This document shows, one piece after another, positions 53,161 through 63,260 of a DNA stretch of 64,000 nucleotides; position 1 is the stretch's first letter; every line of letters starts with the position of its first letter. Source of the stretch: Galdieria partita. Its lineage: Eukaryota; Rhodophyta; Bangiophyceae; Galdieriales; Galdieriaceae. The position numbers and the translations under genes are program-made. The stretch covers positions 62,001 through 126,000 of the forward strand of contig BQMJ01000072.1 of assembly GCA_025991245.1 (NCBI GenBank), in the 5' to 3' direction. The notes under the pieces are model-generated. The model had not been told where the DNA came from, did not search any database, and was given only the letters and a program-made list of their open reading frames with translations.

Positions 53161-54328
53161 TCAAGACGAAACCCATTCTGTCGTTGCTAACGACTTCATC
53201 AACTTTCAAAGCTGTATCGAATGTTTGGTAAAAAAGGAGCATATGACCAATCTCGATTGCTATACAACATAGATTTTGAGTGTTATTTTTAAGGACTTAG
53301 CACAAACTGTAACGACGAGTCAATGAAGACAAGGAGTGCTGTGTAGTTGGTAAATTCCCATTTGTGAGGTGATGGGTCTCACTGACCTTGCCTTACTTTG
53401 CCTCTCAAGTTTTCCGATTGAGAATAATGACAAGACAATACAGTGCTACAACACTAAAGTTTATCAATTAAAATCACAGTAGCATAAGAAAAAATGTTAT
53501 TTCAGACAAAATGTAACAGTCTCTTTGTCTATTTGGTGAAATTTCAAATACTGTTGAAAATCTTCTTTCTCGTATTTACTGATTATAAAACTGATTGAAT
53601 ATAGTTTTAATGCTATTCGAAGAAAATCAATTGGACTACTTTAATGATTATAGCAAATGATAGTTGAAGAATAAGAATGAACTGTTCAAGAAATAAACAC
53701 AAAAATTTTCTTAACCTGGGAATTGTTTGACTTCCCATAACAAAACGATGAAGAAGAACTATCAAACGCTAACCCCAACAGACAGGTGAAATTTGTTACA
53801 AAACGTGTAATGTAAGCACTGATTGGCTTTATGACGTCAAAAACTCAAAAGACTGCGCATAATGTTTTTTTCGTATCAAATGCATATGAACGATAATCCA
53901 ATTCGTAGCATTCTTCAAGGGACCAACCTAACTGAAAATTAGAGCAAATGAATTACTTTGGAACTGGGCATGATATTTCAGAGTTCAAACATCCATGTAA
54001 CTTCATTATAATAAAATAAATAAACAACTATACTCCATAACACTAATCTAATCATCTATCACCAGCTTTCGTTTTTATCTCTACTACTTCAGTAGATTTT
54101 CTTCTTTCAAAGGATTGAAGCCCTATCTCTCATAAATAAAGAAATTTTGAAGGATTTATTGTATCACAATCTTCTCGTAATGCAAATGTTAAGTTCTTCA
54201 CCATTTCACATGAAAACAGCATAATTTCAAGTTCAATGGACACCCCACTGAATTTTGATGGATTGCTAACTGTTAGTGGCTCGAATAGGGAATCCAATAC
54301 CTGTTAAGTCATTGCTCCTTTGCCGTTT
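53161..54328. other. Gene-free AT-rich stretch between SRP RNA and the SNF2 gene
   Basis: About 1.17 kb. It should hold the upstream part of the SRP RNA promoter and the promoter of the SNF2 gene. No open frame of interest, repeat family or further RNA gene was recognised. Confidence 0.5.
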
Positions 54329-57300
54329 ATGAGTGTTGAGAAAAGGAACCAAAAGTTGTTAATCCAACAAATTGATGGAGATACACTATTAGGGAAGGAG
54401 GACTTGCTTGACGAAGATATATTGTTTGACTCACGTGGAAATTTTGAGTTGCCCTCATTCGACGTGTTGGATGAACAACTGGAAACTTTTTACAACTCGG
54501 GAACCCCTGGAAAGACCAAAGAAGAGTTGGAGAGATCAAGTTATGAAGAAGAACAGCTTTCTTCGAAGCTTGAAGTTGACCTTAACCATTCTAGTGCAAG
54601 TCGTTTTGAAAATTCTCCCGCTGAGCGTCATGTTTGGAAGAATACTCTCACTGGAGAAGATACGAGATATAGAGAAGACTCAATACAACCACAAAAGTTC
54701 TCGAGCGATTCTCAAAGTACTATGTCGAAGCCTTGTGTAGTCGAGAGAATTGCCGTACCCTTTGAGACACAGTCACAATTGCTGCTTGACTGTGATACCA
54801 GCAGACAAAAAGTTAATCCGGTGAATCATAAAAAAGAGGTTTCAGATTCCGTTTACAGTACGAACCAGAACTTTGATAAAATTCAGAATTCCTTGTATTT
54901 GGAAGGCACATCGAGGGCGTATAAAAAGAATGAGCTTTACGACTCAGATACTTGTCACTTGAAAAGAAAATATGAGCTCTCTTGTGGACAGTTACCATCA
55001 CATTCTGGTATAACTGGAGAAATCTCAAGTTTACGAACTAGTGAGACAATGAAGCTTGATAAATCCTCGAGCCTATCAGAAGGGACTATCAAGAACAAGT
55101 ATCCGAACAATTTCAATAGTCAAAAAAGGATATTGCCGCAAGATTTTGAATCATCTTTTCAACGACCCGATGAAAACTTGGTAGAAGCGCAAAGAGATCT
55201 TTTTCGCCAAGAATTTGTTTCAATGCCTCTAAAAGTATCTCTTCAAGGAGGTACTTCAAACGTTGATGTGAAAGCAGAAAATTCATTGCCATTACAACTT
55301 GTGGATTCTTCATTTTCCGTAGGTCACTTATCTCAAACTCCTAATCTGAATAATTTGAATAAGAATGGTGTCAAGTACCTCGACGATACCTTACCGAGAC
55401 AAGTCCACGATATCAAAAGTCAGTCGGCTAAGAAGAATTCGATTTTAACTTCTAGACTTCATCGTTTCCCCTTGAAGCCCAAGGTGCTGTTTGGAGTTAT
55501 TGAACTGTTACATTTTCTAAGGAGAAGAAATGTGTCTTCCAATGACCCTCGCTATTTGATTTTAATGAAACTTCTCAAAGCCCATACTGTTCCATATCCC
55601 AATAGTATTTTGACCTTTAGACATCTCTTTGCTCTCCGTGTACAGTATCGAATATTCTACGAAATGAAGAGAGGTGGGAGACTACCAGAAGAGACTCTAA
55701 GTGCTTCACGTGCATTAACCACAGGAAATGGTTCTCTTCCAGAAGCTGTGAAGATCAACAACAAGAGAGAGCCACTAGGAACGAAAGTTACCAAGCAACA
55801 AATTTTAGTTGAGTCTTTGCCTTTTCCTGCAGGAAATTTTTCGTCAACTCACAATATAGCGCCACTTGATAGCTCATTTTTGAGAAGAGAAGCGGATAGA
55901 TTGGTAGCGACTCTATCCAGACAAGTCGCAAGCAAGTTAGCGATGGAAATATCCAATTTGGAATGTAATGAAAATGTTTCTATTGAAGGCTCAAAGTGTG
56001 GTAAGACACAAAAGAAGTTTTTGCAAGTGCAATATTCAAAGGCAAACCTTGTTGTTTTACAACGAAAATTACGTCGAAGAGTTTTAGAGGAAAGAAAAAT
56101 AGCTGAAGAACAAGGCAAACTAGGTTCGAAATCAAGAATTCGATCATTTCGCGCACTTATGAAGGAAGCTGAAAAGATGGAAAGATTTATGTTGAAAGAG
56201 ATGGAAGCTCAGGAACGAGAGAAACGGAAAAACTTTGTGTCATTTCTTTCTTCTTTAATGAGTCACATAAACAGCTTTCGACAGTATCATAAGGAATATG
56301 TTCATAGGTTGAGGAAATCAGTCGTTCGTTCAGTAACGCGTTATCATGAAGACAAAGCTCGTGCAGTTGAAAGGGCTGAAAAAGAAGCGGAACGACGTCG
56401 AATTATCGCTTTGAAAGAAAATGATGAAGAAGGATACGTGAACCTACTCCGTCAGACGAAGAATGAAAGATTACTGCAGGTTCTCAATCAGACAGATGAA
56501 TATCTACGACATTTGGGTGCTGTGGTTAAGCAGCAAAGAGATGGAATGATAAATGATGACCAACATTATCAGGAGAAGGAAGACACAAGCAAATCAGATG
56601 TCCTTAGTAGAGATAATTGTCAAACATATTATGAAATTGCACATGCTGTAAAGGAACCAATAAGTGAGCTGCCTACCATTCTCCAAGGAGGTACTTTGAA
56701 ACAGTACCAAATTCAAGGACTTCAATGGCTGATTTCGCTTTATGTCAATCATCTGAATGGCATTTTAGCAGATGAAATGGGATTGGGAAAGACGATTCAG
56801 GCGATTGCACTATTGGCATATTTGGTTGAGAAAAAGAACAATAGTGGTCCGTTTCTTATAGTTGTACCTCTTTCTACGCTAAGCAATTGGGAACTGGAAT
56901 TCGAAAAGTGGGCCCCTTCTCTTCACGTTGTTGTATTTAAAGGTGATCGCAGACAAAGAAAGTCACTGTATGACACAGTTATTCAACCACTGAACTTTAA
57001 TGTTTGTTTAACAACGTTTGAATTTGTATCAAGAGGAAAGAACTTGCTGGGAAAGATAGAATGGAATTATTTGATTGTTGATGAAGGTCATCGAATGAAA
57101 AATCATGAGAGTAGAATAACATCAATCTTGAGTCAACAATTTAAAAGTCGCAGTAGACTTTTGATGACAGGAACACCTTTACAAAATTCATTGTCAGAAT
57201 TGTGGTCGTTACTTAATTTTGTTTTGCCGAATATTTTCTCGAGCAGTGAAACTTTTGAAAGTTGGTTTGCTGCTCCATTTGCATCTATACCCGGAGAAAA

Positions 57301-58840
57301 GGCAGACTTATCTGAGGAGGAAACATTGCTGATAATTCGTCGGCTTCATCAAGTTCTTCGACCCTTCTTATTGAGACGTCTCAAAAGTGATGTTCTTCGT
57401 ATGGGCGATCAACTGCCAACGAAGCAAGAACATGTCATCCTCTGTGAGATTTCCGCTTGGCAGAAAATGGTTTATCGTCGCATATTAAGAGGCCAAAAAG
57501 TTGTGTTTACTGGTCTTTCAGGAAGAAGAAGACATGATTTTCTATCAAACCCGGCAATGCAGTTGAGGAAAATGGCTAATCATCCGTATCTCTTTTACGA
57601 AGATTATTCGGAGGAGTTAGTTTTAGGAAACAGAGACTCTGAAGAGCTTTTCAGGGCTTCAGGAAAATTTTATATGTTTGATATGTTGTTACAAAAATTT
57701 CTTCAAACGGGACATCGCGTATTGGTCTTTAATCAAATGACAAGAGTTATTGATTTGCAAGAAAGACTTTTACGCTTTAGAGGCATTCCATTCCTCAGAC
57801 TTGATGGCTCGACAAAGTCTGAAATGCGTCGCACCATTGTTGAAGAGTTTAATCGCAGCGATACTGTTTACCATGTATTGCTGCTTACTACTCGAGCAGG
57901 TGGTTTAGGTGTTAATTTACAGAGCGCAGATACTGTAATTATTTTTGATTCAGATTGGAATCCTCAAATGGATTTGCAGGCACAGGACCGCGCACATCGC
58001 ATAGGACAAGATAAAGAAGTTCTTGTTTTAAGAATAGTTGCTGCCAATACTATTGAAGAACGTATACTTGAACGAGCTTCATATAAGAAGGATATGGAAC
58101 AAAAAGTTATTCGAGCTGGAATGTTCAATGAAACCTCCAAGGACTCTGACCGTCAAGCCTTGCTGCGAGAGCTTTTGAAAGACGATGAAGAACGTTCTAG
58201 TGAAGGACATGAAAGTCGAGTTCCTGACCTGGAAACCATTAATGCTATGATTTCGAGATCGGACAACGAAATTGAAATATTTCAACAAATTGACGAAAAG
58301 AGACAAATGGAATTGAATGGTCGACCTCCTTTGATGGAAGCGAAAGAGATTCCTTCGTGGGTGATTGGAGGTATGAATGAAGAAGAAGATAAAAATACAG
58401 GTGAATGGGTTCTGTCAAAGTCTGACTATCTGCCGAAGGAATCTGAGTCTTCATATAGCTTTCATTCCGTTTCTAGTGACGATGACATTTTCCTTCAAGC
58501 AGGTGAATGGGAAGGCCATTTCACACGCAAGAGAAAGCGACATTCAGAAGAATTGGCTCATGTAACTACAGAATGGTGTGGCAGAGATATAATGTTGAAA
58601 AATGCAAAGTCTGAGTACGTTGTTGTTGATACAACTCGTTTATTAGAACCAAGTGAAAGGTGTAATGAGAATATTCCAGAAAGAGATGATAGAGAATCTG
58701 AATATAGTGATAGCTATCACAAATCAGTTTCAGATAGAGTTTCGATGAGCATAGAAGGATTAAATGGGAGCCTTTGTTTTACAGATGACGAAACATATTC
58801 AAGTTGGTGGGAGGAAGCAGAACTTGGACAAGAGACATGA
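54329..58840 (+). CDS. SWI/SNF-type chromatin remodelling ATPase (BRM/STH1-like)
   Basis: Single exon of 1503 residues from the ATG at 54329. The first 370 residues are polar and disordered. An HSA domain lies at about 640-700 (FLSSLMSHINSFRQYHKEY, HRLRKSVVRSVTRYHEDKA), binding actin-related proteins, followed by a post-HSA. The SNF2 ATPase has LADEMGLGKTIQAIALL, DEGHRMKN, MTGTPLQNSLSELWSLLNF, LRKMANHPYLF and RAHRIGQDKEVLVLRI. A SnAC-like region follows (YKKDMEQKVIRAGMFN). No bromodomain or AT-hook is visible at the acidic C-terminus, unlike yeast Sth1/Snf2. HSA, DEGH and SnAC together favour the BRM/SNF2 subfamily over ISWI or CHD. It slides or ejects nucleosomes. A 4.5-kb exon without introns is notable here. 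Confidence 0.92.
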   Translation: MSVEKRNQKLLIQQIDGDTLLGKEDLLDEDILFDSRGNFELPSFDVLDEQLETFYNSGTPGKTKEELERSSYEEEQLSSKLEVDLNHSSASRFENSPAERHVWKNTLTGEDTRYREDSIQPQKFSSDSQSTMSKPCVVERIAVPFETQSQLLLDCDTSRQKVNPVNHKKEVSDSVYSTNQNFDKIQNSLYLEGTSRAYKKNELYDSDTCHLKRKYELSCGQLPSHSGITGEISSLRTSETMKLDKSSSLSEGTIKNKYPNNFNSQKRILPQDFESSFQRPDENLVEAQRDLFRQEFVSMPLKVSLQGGTSNVDVKAENSLPLQLVDSSFSVGHLSQTPNLNNLNKNGVKYLDDTLPRQVHDIKSQSAKKNSILTSRLHRFPLKPKVLFGVIELLHFLRRRNVSSNDPRYLILMKLLKAHTVPYPNSILTFRHLFALRVQYRIFYEMKRGGRLPEETLSASRALTTGNGSLPEAVKINNKREPLGTKVTKQQILVESLPFPAGNFSSTHNIAPLDSSFLRREADRLVATLSRQVASKLAMEISNLECNENVSIEGSKCGKTQKKFLQVQYSKANLVVLQRKLRRRVLEERKIAEEQGKLGSKSRIRSFRALMKEAEKMERFMLKEMEAQEREKRKNFVSFLSSLMSHINSFRQYHKEYVHRLRKSVVRSVTRYHEDKARAVERAEKEAERRRIIALKENDEEGYVNLLRQTKNERLLQVLNQTDEYLRHLGAVVKQQRDGMINDDQHYQEKEDTSKSDVLSRDNCQTYYEIAHAVKEPISELPTILQGGTLKQYQIQGLQWLISLYVNHLNGILADEMGLGKTIQAIALLAYLVEKKNNSGPFLIVVPLSTLSNWELEFEKWAPSLHVVVFKGDRRQRKSLYDTVIQPLNFNVCLTTFEFVSRGKNLLGKIEWNYLIVDEGHRMKNHESRITSILSQQFKSRSRLLMTGTPLQNSLSELWSLLNFVLPNIFSSSETFESWFAAPFASIPGEKADLSEEETLLIIRRLHQVLRPFLLRRLKSDVLRMGDQLPTKQEHVILCEISAWQKMVYRRILRGQKVVFTGLSGRRRHDFLSNPAMQLRKMANHPYLFYEDYSEELVLGNRDSEELFRASGKFYMFDMLLQKFLQTGHRVLVFNQMTRVIDLQERLLRFRGIPFLRLDGSTKSEMRRTIVEEFNRSDTVYHVLLLTTRAGGLGVNLQSADTVIIFDSDWNPQMDLQAQDRAHRIGQDKEVLVLRIVAANTIEERILERASYKKDMEQKVIRAGMFNETSKDSDRQALLRELLKDDEERSSEGHESRVPDLETINAMISRSDNEIEIFQQIDEKRQMELNGRPPLMEAKEIPSWVIGGMNEEEDKNTGEWVLSKSDYLPKESESSYSFHSVSSDDDIFLQAGEWEGHFTRKRKRHSEELAHVTTEWCGRDIMLKNAKSEYVVVDTTRLLEPSERCNENIPERDDRESEYSDSYHKSVSDRVSMSIEGLNGSLCFTDDETYSSWWEEAELGQET

Positions 58841-59015
58841 CATATAGAGAATTGTTTTTTTGTTTTTCAAGTTGTGTATTTTATGTTATCCAAGAGGTAT
58901 GGATTGTTTAAGAAGAACATTTCTTTTATATATTTTTGAAAGATGAACCAAGTGCCATTATGAATAGAATTATATGGTTTCAGATAAAAGAAGTAACTTT
59001 ATTCGTCGGAATTTT

Positions 59016-60281
59016 CTATCGATCAGACAAAAAATCTTTGATTATTTCTTCAAGAAGCGGATTGACCAACTCAGGTGCTTCATCGTGAGGACAGTGACCT
59101 ACTTGAGGAAGCGTGACAAATCGTCGAACACACGAAAACCGTTTCAGGTTCCTAACAAACGAGAATCCTTTAGAACACCATTCCTCGACTCTTTTGGGTT
59201 CAAACTTACCTTCCTAAAGTTAATGGCTCCCACGGATCGTTTTCACCCCAAAGAATAGCAACTGGCAAAGTCAGTTTTTCTAAAAGCTGCAAGTTTTTTA
59301 GCAGAAAGAATAACTCAACTGCGAAAACCATACTTCTTCTGGAGTGGCACCATCACTGTAATTAGTAAACTGTAAGTTCAATTGAGCAAACAAAAACTTG
59401 ACACTAGAAAAAAGAATACCTCAACAAAAACCTCCTTGGCACCCGGATCCTTGGAAGGCTTCTGCAGCATTTTTACCAAAGAGTCAGTGACTCGGCTTTT
59501 GTTATAGTAAGCTTGCTCTAATATTTTACGAATAACGGTTTCTTTTGTCAACTGTTGAAAGAATACCGTATTAAACGGCTCGAAGCGTAAAAGAGCTGCA
59601 ACAATTGAGGCAAACAACGCTTTCAATCCCCTACGCTTCTTTTTGGAGAGTAAACGAAGAGATGGGTTCAATGCAATCAATCCAACATAGTTCTGTGGAC
59701 ATTCTACGGCAGCCTGCATCGCTACAAGACAACCGATAGAGTTGGCAATAAGAATTACTGGTTTCTGAACAACTTCTTTCACGAAAGCGTTAAGCTGTGC
59801 TGCCCATTCCTCAAAGGTATAGGCAACACAAGTACCATTCGGACTAGGCTTGTCACTTGCGCCGAAACCCAACAGGTCCACAGCATAAGCTAACCCAAAT
59901 ACTTTGCTTAAATAAGGAACATTGTACTTCCAATGTTCACAAGTTGCGCCAAAACCATGAACACATATAATAGCTATTTTAGCACAAGCCTCCGTGTTTT
60001 GAGAACAAACTATATAACTAGTACGAAAGCCTTTATACGGGAAATATCTCAAAGGCAAGTCTTTTTCCAATAGAGCCTTGTCGACTCGAGAAGAATCTGC
60101 ACATATAACCTTCCCTACGCTAAGATAGATATAGGAAACAAAAACAATATCCCACCAGAAATGCCCTCTTCAACGAAAGTTTATTTCTTGTAAACTTTCT
60201 ATTCAATGAGAAACCCCTGAACAAGCTCCTTCTTAAAACGCAGTTGCAAGTCAGTTGATAAGTTAAGAACGCACTCTTCAT
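59016..60281 (-). CDS. Alpha/beta-hydrolase, plastid-type
   Basis: Five exons (60156-60281, 59420-60076, 59334-59369, 59210-59286, 59016-59151) give 343 residues in phase. The N-terminus is basic, hydroxylated and free of acidic residues, fitting a transit peptide; the first junction (60155-60077) was chosen for phase and is the weakest. The fold has the oxyanion motif HGFGATCEHWKYN, DLLGFGASDKP, the nucleophile elbow ANSIGC, the acidic-residue region VAILWGENDPWEPL and the catalytic His in VGHCPHDEAPELVN. This pattern is that of plastid-located hydrolases related to pheophytinase and CCD-adjacent At5g38520-like proteins. Substrate unknown. The ATG is 46 bp from the divergent BUD31 start. Confidence 0.8.
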
Positions 60282-60327
60282 TCTTAATATAGCACAATTT
60301 TGGATTTGTGGAATAGTTTGCTACGCG

Positions 60328-61020
60328 ATGTCGTGGAGGCACAGAATACGACAGAAAAAGTTACCAAAGGGTTTTGAGCTGATAGAAACACAGCTAGAGA
60401 AGTTCGAAGACGAAATGCGTGAAATCATGAACGATACTATGGAGGATAAGATGAGAAACGAACTAACGTGGAAGGTTCATAAACTTCACTGGAAGAAGAA
60501 CCGTTTTATTTTTAATTTATACTATAAAGAGAAAAGTATATCAAAGGAGCTTTTTGACTTTCTTGTAAGGGAGAAAGTGGTTGACGCAAATTTGATCTCA
60601 AAATGGCGAAAACCTGGATATGAGAATTTGTGTTCGCTTGCTGTCATTTCGAAAACCAATACCAATTTTAGAACTGCTGGAGTTTGTCGAGTACCGTTGA
60701 AGGACAGGCACGGACAAATAACACCGAATGTTCTTACAGGATGCATTTCTTGTGCTTCAGGAGATGGTGGACCCATCTGGTGGGACGATCCGATTCCAGC
60801 CAATCTTTTAAGGAAGCTTAGAGAATTGGGTCAGCTACCTCCCGAAGAAGAAGAAGAAGAAGACACGACTGTAGAAGACGAGGAAAAGCAAGTCGTTGAA
60901 GAGAACGCTGAAACAGAAAAGAAGCAACCGACAGATGGGACCGTTGAAGAGGAACAAGACGAATCGCAAGTAGATACAACACAAGGCAGTGAAGGAACGA
61001 AGAGAAGAAAGAAGGAGTAA
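60328..61020 (+). CDS. BUD31: BUD31/G10 splicing factor with acidic tail
   Basis: Single exon, 230 residues. LPKGFELIETQLEKFEDEMR, FIFNLYYKEKSISKELFDF, ISKWRKPGYENLC and TNFRTAGVCRVPLKD follow BUD31 step by step. BUD31 sits in the activated spliceosome near the 5' splice site and U6. The Cys-rich zinc cluster is reduced: only four cysteines remain in the region (ENLC, VCRV, GCISC), where human BUD31 has many more. The canonical short C-terminus is replaced by SGDGGPIWWDDPI and an acidic tail of about 60 residues (EEEEEEDTTVEDEEK) ending in RRKKE. The loss of metal ligands is a real difference in the sequence, and its effect is unknown. Confidence 0.85.
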   Translation: MSWRHRIRQKKLPKGFELIETQLEKFEDEMREIMNDTMEDKMRNELTWKVHKLHWKKNRFIFNLYYKEKSISKELFDFLVREKVVDANLISKWRKPGYENLCSLAVISKTNTNFRTAGVCRVPLKDRHGQITPNVLTGCISCASGDGGPIWWDDPIPANLLRKLRELGQLPPEEEEEEDTTVEDEEKQVVEENAETEKKQPTDGTVEEEQDESQVDTTQGSEGTKRRKKE

Positions 61021-61028
61021 CTATTTTT

Positions 61029-61853
61029 TCAAGATTTATTATTTTTCTTTCTGGTAAGAATCCAGCCTTCCATAGTAAAACTAATGACAGCCAAACCCCT
61101 AAGAACGTCGAGGATTTCCTTTTTGTCCTCTCCGATGTGTTTAAGTATTTGAGTAGTTGGTATGGGCTCTCCACCTTTAGACGCGATAATTTTCCATACT
61201 TTTTCATAATGAAGGTTAAGTTCTTCTAATGATGCCTTTGTGCGAAGATTTCTTGGAAGTCTTTGAAAAGCGCTTTTTGCAATGGGAGCAAATGGATACT
61301 CCTTTTCTATCTTTTTTTCTTGATATTGTTCTTCTTTGATGCTGTTTTTAAGGTTTTCTTGTTTCTTCCCGTCGTAGTCGACAAATGCAAAGGCATCTGC
61401 CTTCATCGTCTCCAATTCCAAGTTGCTGTTGATATCGTTATTATCTTCCAACGCATCAGCAGATGCATAAAGTTGAAAATATTTTCTTAAATTTTGGTTC
61501 CAAGCTTCCCAGTTTTTATTTGCTGTCTCCCAGTTGGGTGACTCTTGTTCCTGCTGTCCAAGTTGCTTGAATGCACGGTCCAAGATATTATTTGTGTCTC
61601 CAATAAGTTTCTTGTGAATATATTCTTGCAACTCGTGCTTTTCCTTTATCATATTCTCAAAGCTTATTAACAAGTCTAAGAACTCTCTATGAAGCTTCTT
61701 TATCCTTGCCGAGATAGAAATCGGATTAGTGGATACTGATTCTGTAGTTTTATAAATTTTGTCAAATTCTTTTTTAAACCTGGTAGTTATTAAGTCAAGG
61801 TCTTGCTCTATTTGTTCTAGTTGTTCATCAAGTTCAAGGATAGCCTTAGACAT
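61029..61853 (-). CDS. SKA1-like kinetochore protein (tentative)
   Basis: Single exon, 274 residues from the ATG at 61853. The N-terminal 110 residues are a coiled coil (LDEQLEQIEQDLDLITTRFK, then LHREFLDLLISFENMIKEKH). The C-terminal 110 residues look like a winged helix: AKSAFQRLPRNLRTKASLEE, then LNLHYEKVWKII, QILKHIG and LRGLAVISFTMEGWIL. This resembles the microtubule-binding domain of SKA1 (IPAYMKGRLTYNQIN at the same position). The match is weak and other coiled-coil winged-helix proteins fit. A GGCGCC site is 27 bp upstream. The gene ends 8 bp from BUD31. Confidence 0.4.
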   Translation of the reverse strand: MSKAILELDEQLEQIEQDLDLITTRFKKEFDKIYKTTESVSTNPISISARIKKLHREFLDLLISFENMIKEKHELQEYIHKKLIGDTNNILDRAFKQLGQQEQESPNWETANKNWEAWNQNLRKYFQLYASADALEDNNDINSNLELETMKADAFAFVDYDGKKQENLKNSIKEEQYQEKKIEKEYPFAPIAKSAFQRLPRNLRTKASLEELNLHYEKVWKIIASKGGEPIPTTQILKHIGEDKKEILDVLRGLAVISFTMEGWILTRKKNNKS

Positions 61854-62314
61854 AGTTGTCGTATTTGAATTCGTTGAAAGGCGCCACAAATCCACTTTGT
61901 ACTCTTTTGAATTCGACAACTGTCACCAATTTCGATCTATTCTTTGCAAAAAAGTCAAACTGTAGTCTTTGACTTCACGTTTTTCTATCCAAGGGGAAAC
62001 TCTTGAGAATAAAGGAAAAACGAGGACGTTCCACTTGTAAAATAAGGTGCGATTTTTCACTAAAGGATATCTCTTTTGCTCTTTTCAAAACTCGGAAGTT
62101 CTTTTTGGAGAGTTTTAAGCTACCTTATCATAAACAAGATATCACTAGTTGGCAAATATTGAAGACCCTCTAGGTGCATAGTTGTATTACGAACTTGCGA
62201 GCTTTCATTCAAATGTTGTCCTTTATACAATTAGAAACCCTCCCATAATGGTCAACGGCGACAAAGCAGCCAAAAGTAAGAAAAACAAATTGAAAAGGTC
62301 CCTGTCTAAACAGA
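61854..62314. other. Intergenic stretch upstream of the SKA1-like gene
   Basis: 460 bp between two minus-strand genes. It contains the GGCGCC element at 61880-61885. Nothing else was recognised. Confidence 0.5.
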
Positions 62315-62879
62315 TCACGCAAACATAATCATGTAGTCGGTTTCAGCTTCTCCACCAGAAGAACAAGCCTCCGTATTGTAGAAAAACATATCCTGTCTGT
62401 CGTTTCTAATAACAGCAAAAGTGTCCAAGTGTTCTGTTCCATCAACTAAAAAACGTTTGTCTCGGACAATAGGATTGGTAACTCTTCTTGGAGGAGAAAA
62501 TGAAACGGCATAAAAGTCATTGTAGTGAACCCAAGGAAAACAACTGCACTCTTCTTCGGAAACACAACAATCTCCATTTGCTGATAAATCTTTCGTCAAA
62601 GAATTCAACGTTGAACTACAACAGCATACTTTGAATACTCTTTCAGTGACAAGCAAGTTATAAATACGAACCTTGTTGACCTTGGGGCAATCAACTTGCT
62701 GTGTGGACGTAATGGCCTTGGTTTCAAAACAGCTACCTGTGAATTAAAAGTTTTCTCCTTCCCTCCCGTCATACCAAAAGTTAACTCTGCAACAGAGAGA
62801 CTATTATTGTCAAAATAGACTCTAGTCAATATCACGACCACTTTGCCAACAAACAAACTGCGACCCGTTCCGAGGTATT
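62315..62879 (-). CDS. Unrecognised protein, 5' end unresolved
   Basis: I do not recognise this protein. Two exons (62775-62879, 62315-62736) join in phase across a 38-nt intron and carry beta-rich sequence (GKVVVILTRVYFDNNSLSVA) and a Cys-rich middle (VFKVCCCSS, CCVSEEECSC). The C-terminus is FYNTEACSSGGEAETDYM and MIMFA. At least one more exon lies upstream: GTGAGT at 62952-62957 and the acceptor before 62879 suggest it, with a possible short exon at 62958-62982, but no ATG could be connected. A secreted or surface protein is possible given the cysteines. Confidence 0.45.
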
Positions 62880-63208
62880 CTGTTGAGTTTAATTCGAGTC
62901 AGTACTGTTAGTATAACTTTCTTCTCTCTTTTTCTGAGTTTTTCCAGGAAAACTCACTTGTGTTTTCCCGTTTATTGATTTCCTATACAGGCCATAACTT
63001 TCCAAGTCATTCAAAACCACGCCGTCCTCGACAGATCCCTCAATACCAACAAATTTTGGAGAATTTCATCTCATCCATTCATTTACGTGTCTATTGGACT
63101 GTCTTGGGAAGTGAAGGCATTGCGGTATTTCATTCAACATTCTCATACTTGAAAACTCCAAATTACGAAATTCAAAAATTCTCTACAACTTTCGAGGCTA
63201 ATCATTTT

Positions 63209-63260
63209 CTCTCTCTCTCTCTCTCTTTATATATATATATATATTCATATATATCTATAC
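63209..63260. repeat. Compound (CT)n-(TA)n microsatellite at the bystin 3' end
   Basis: A CT run passes into a TA run on the plus strand, which is TA then GA in the sense of the flanking minus-strand genes. It overlaps the last codons of bystin and its 3' flank. Confidence 0.9.
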
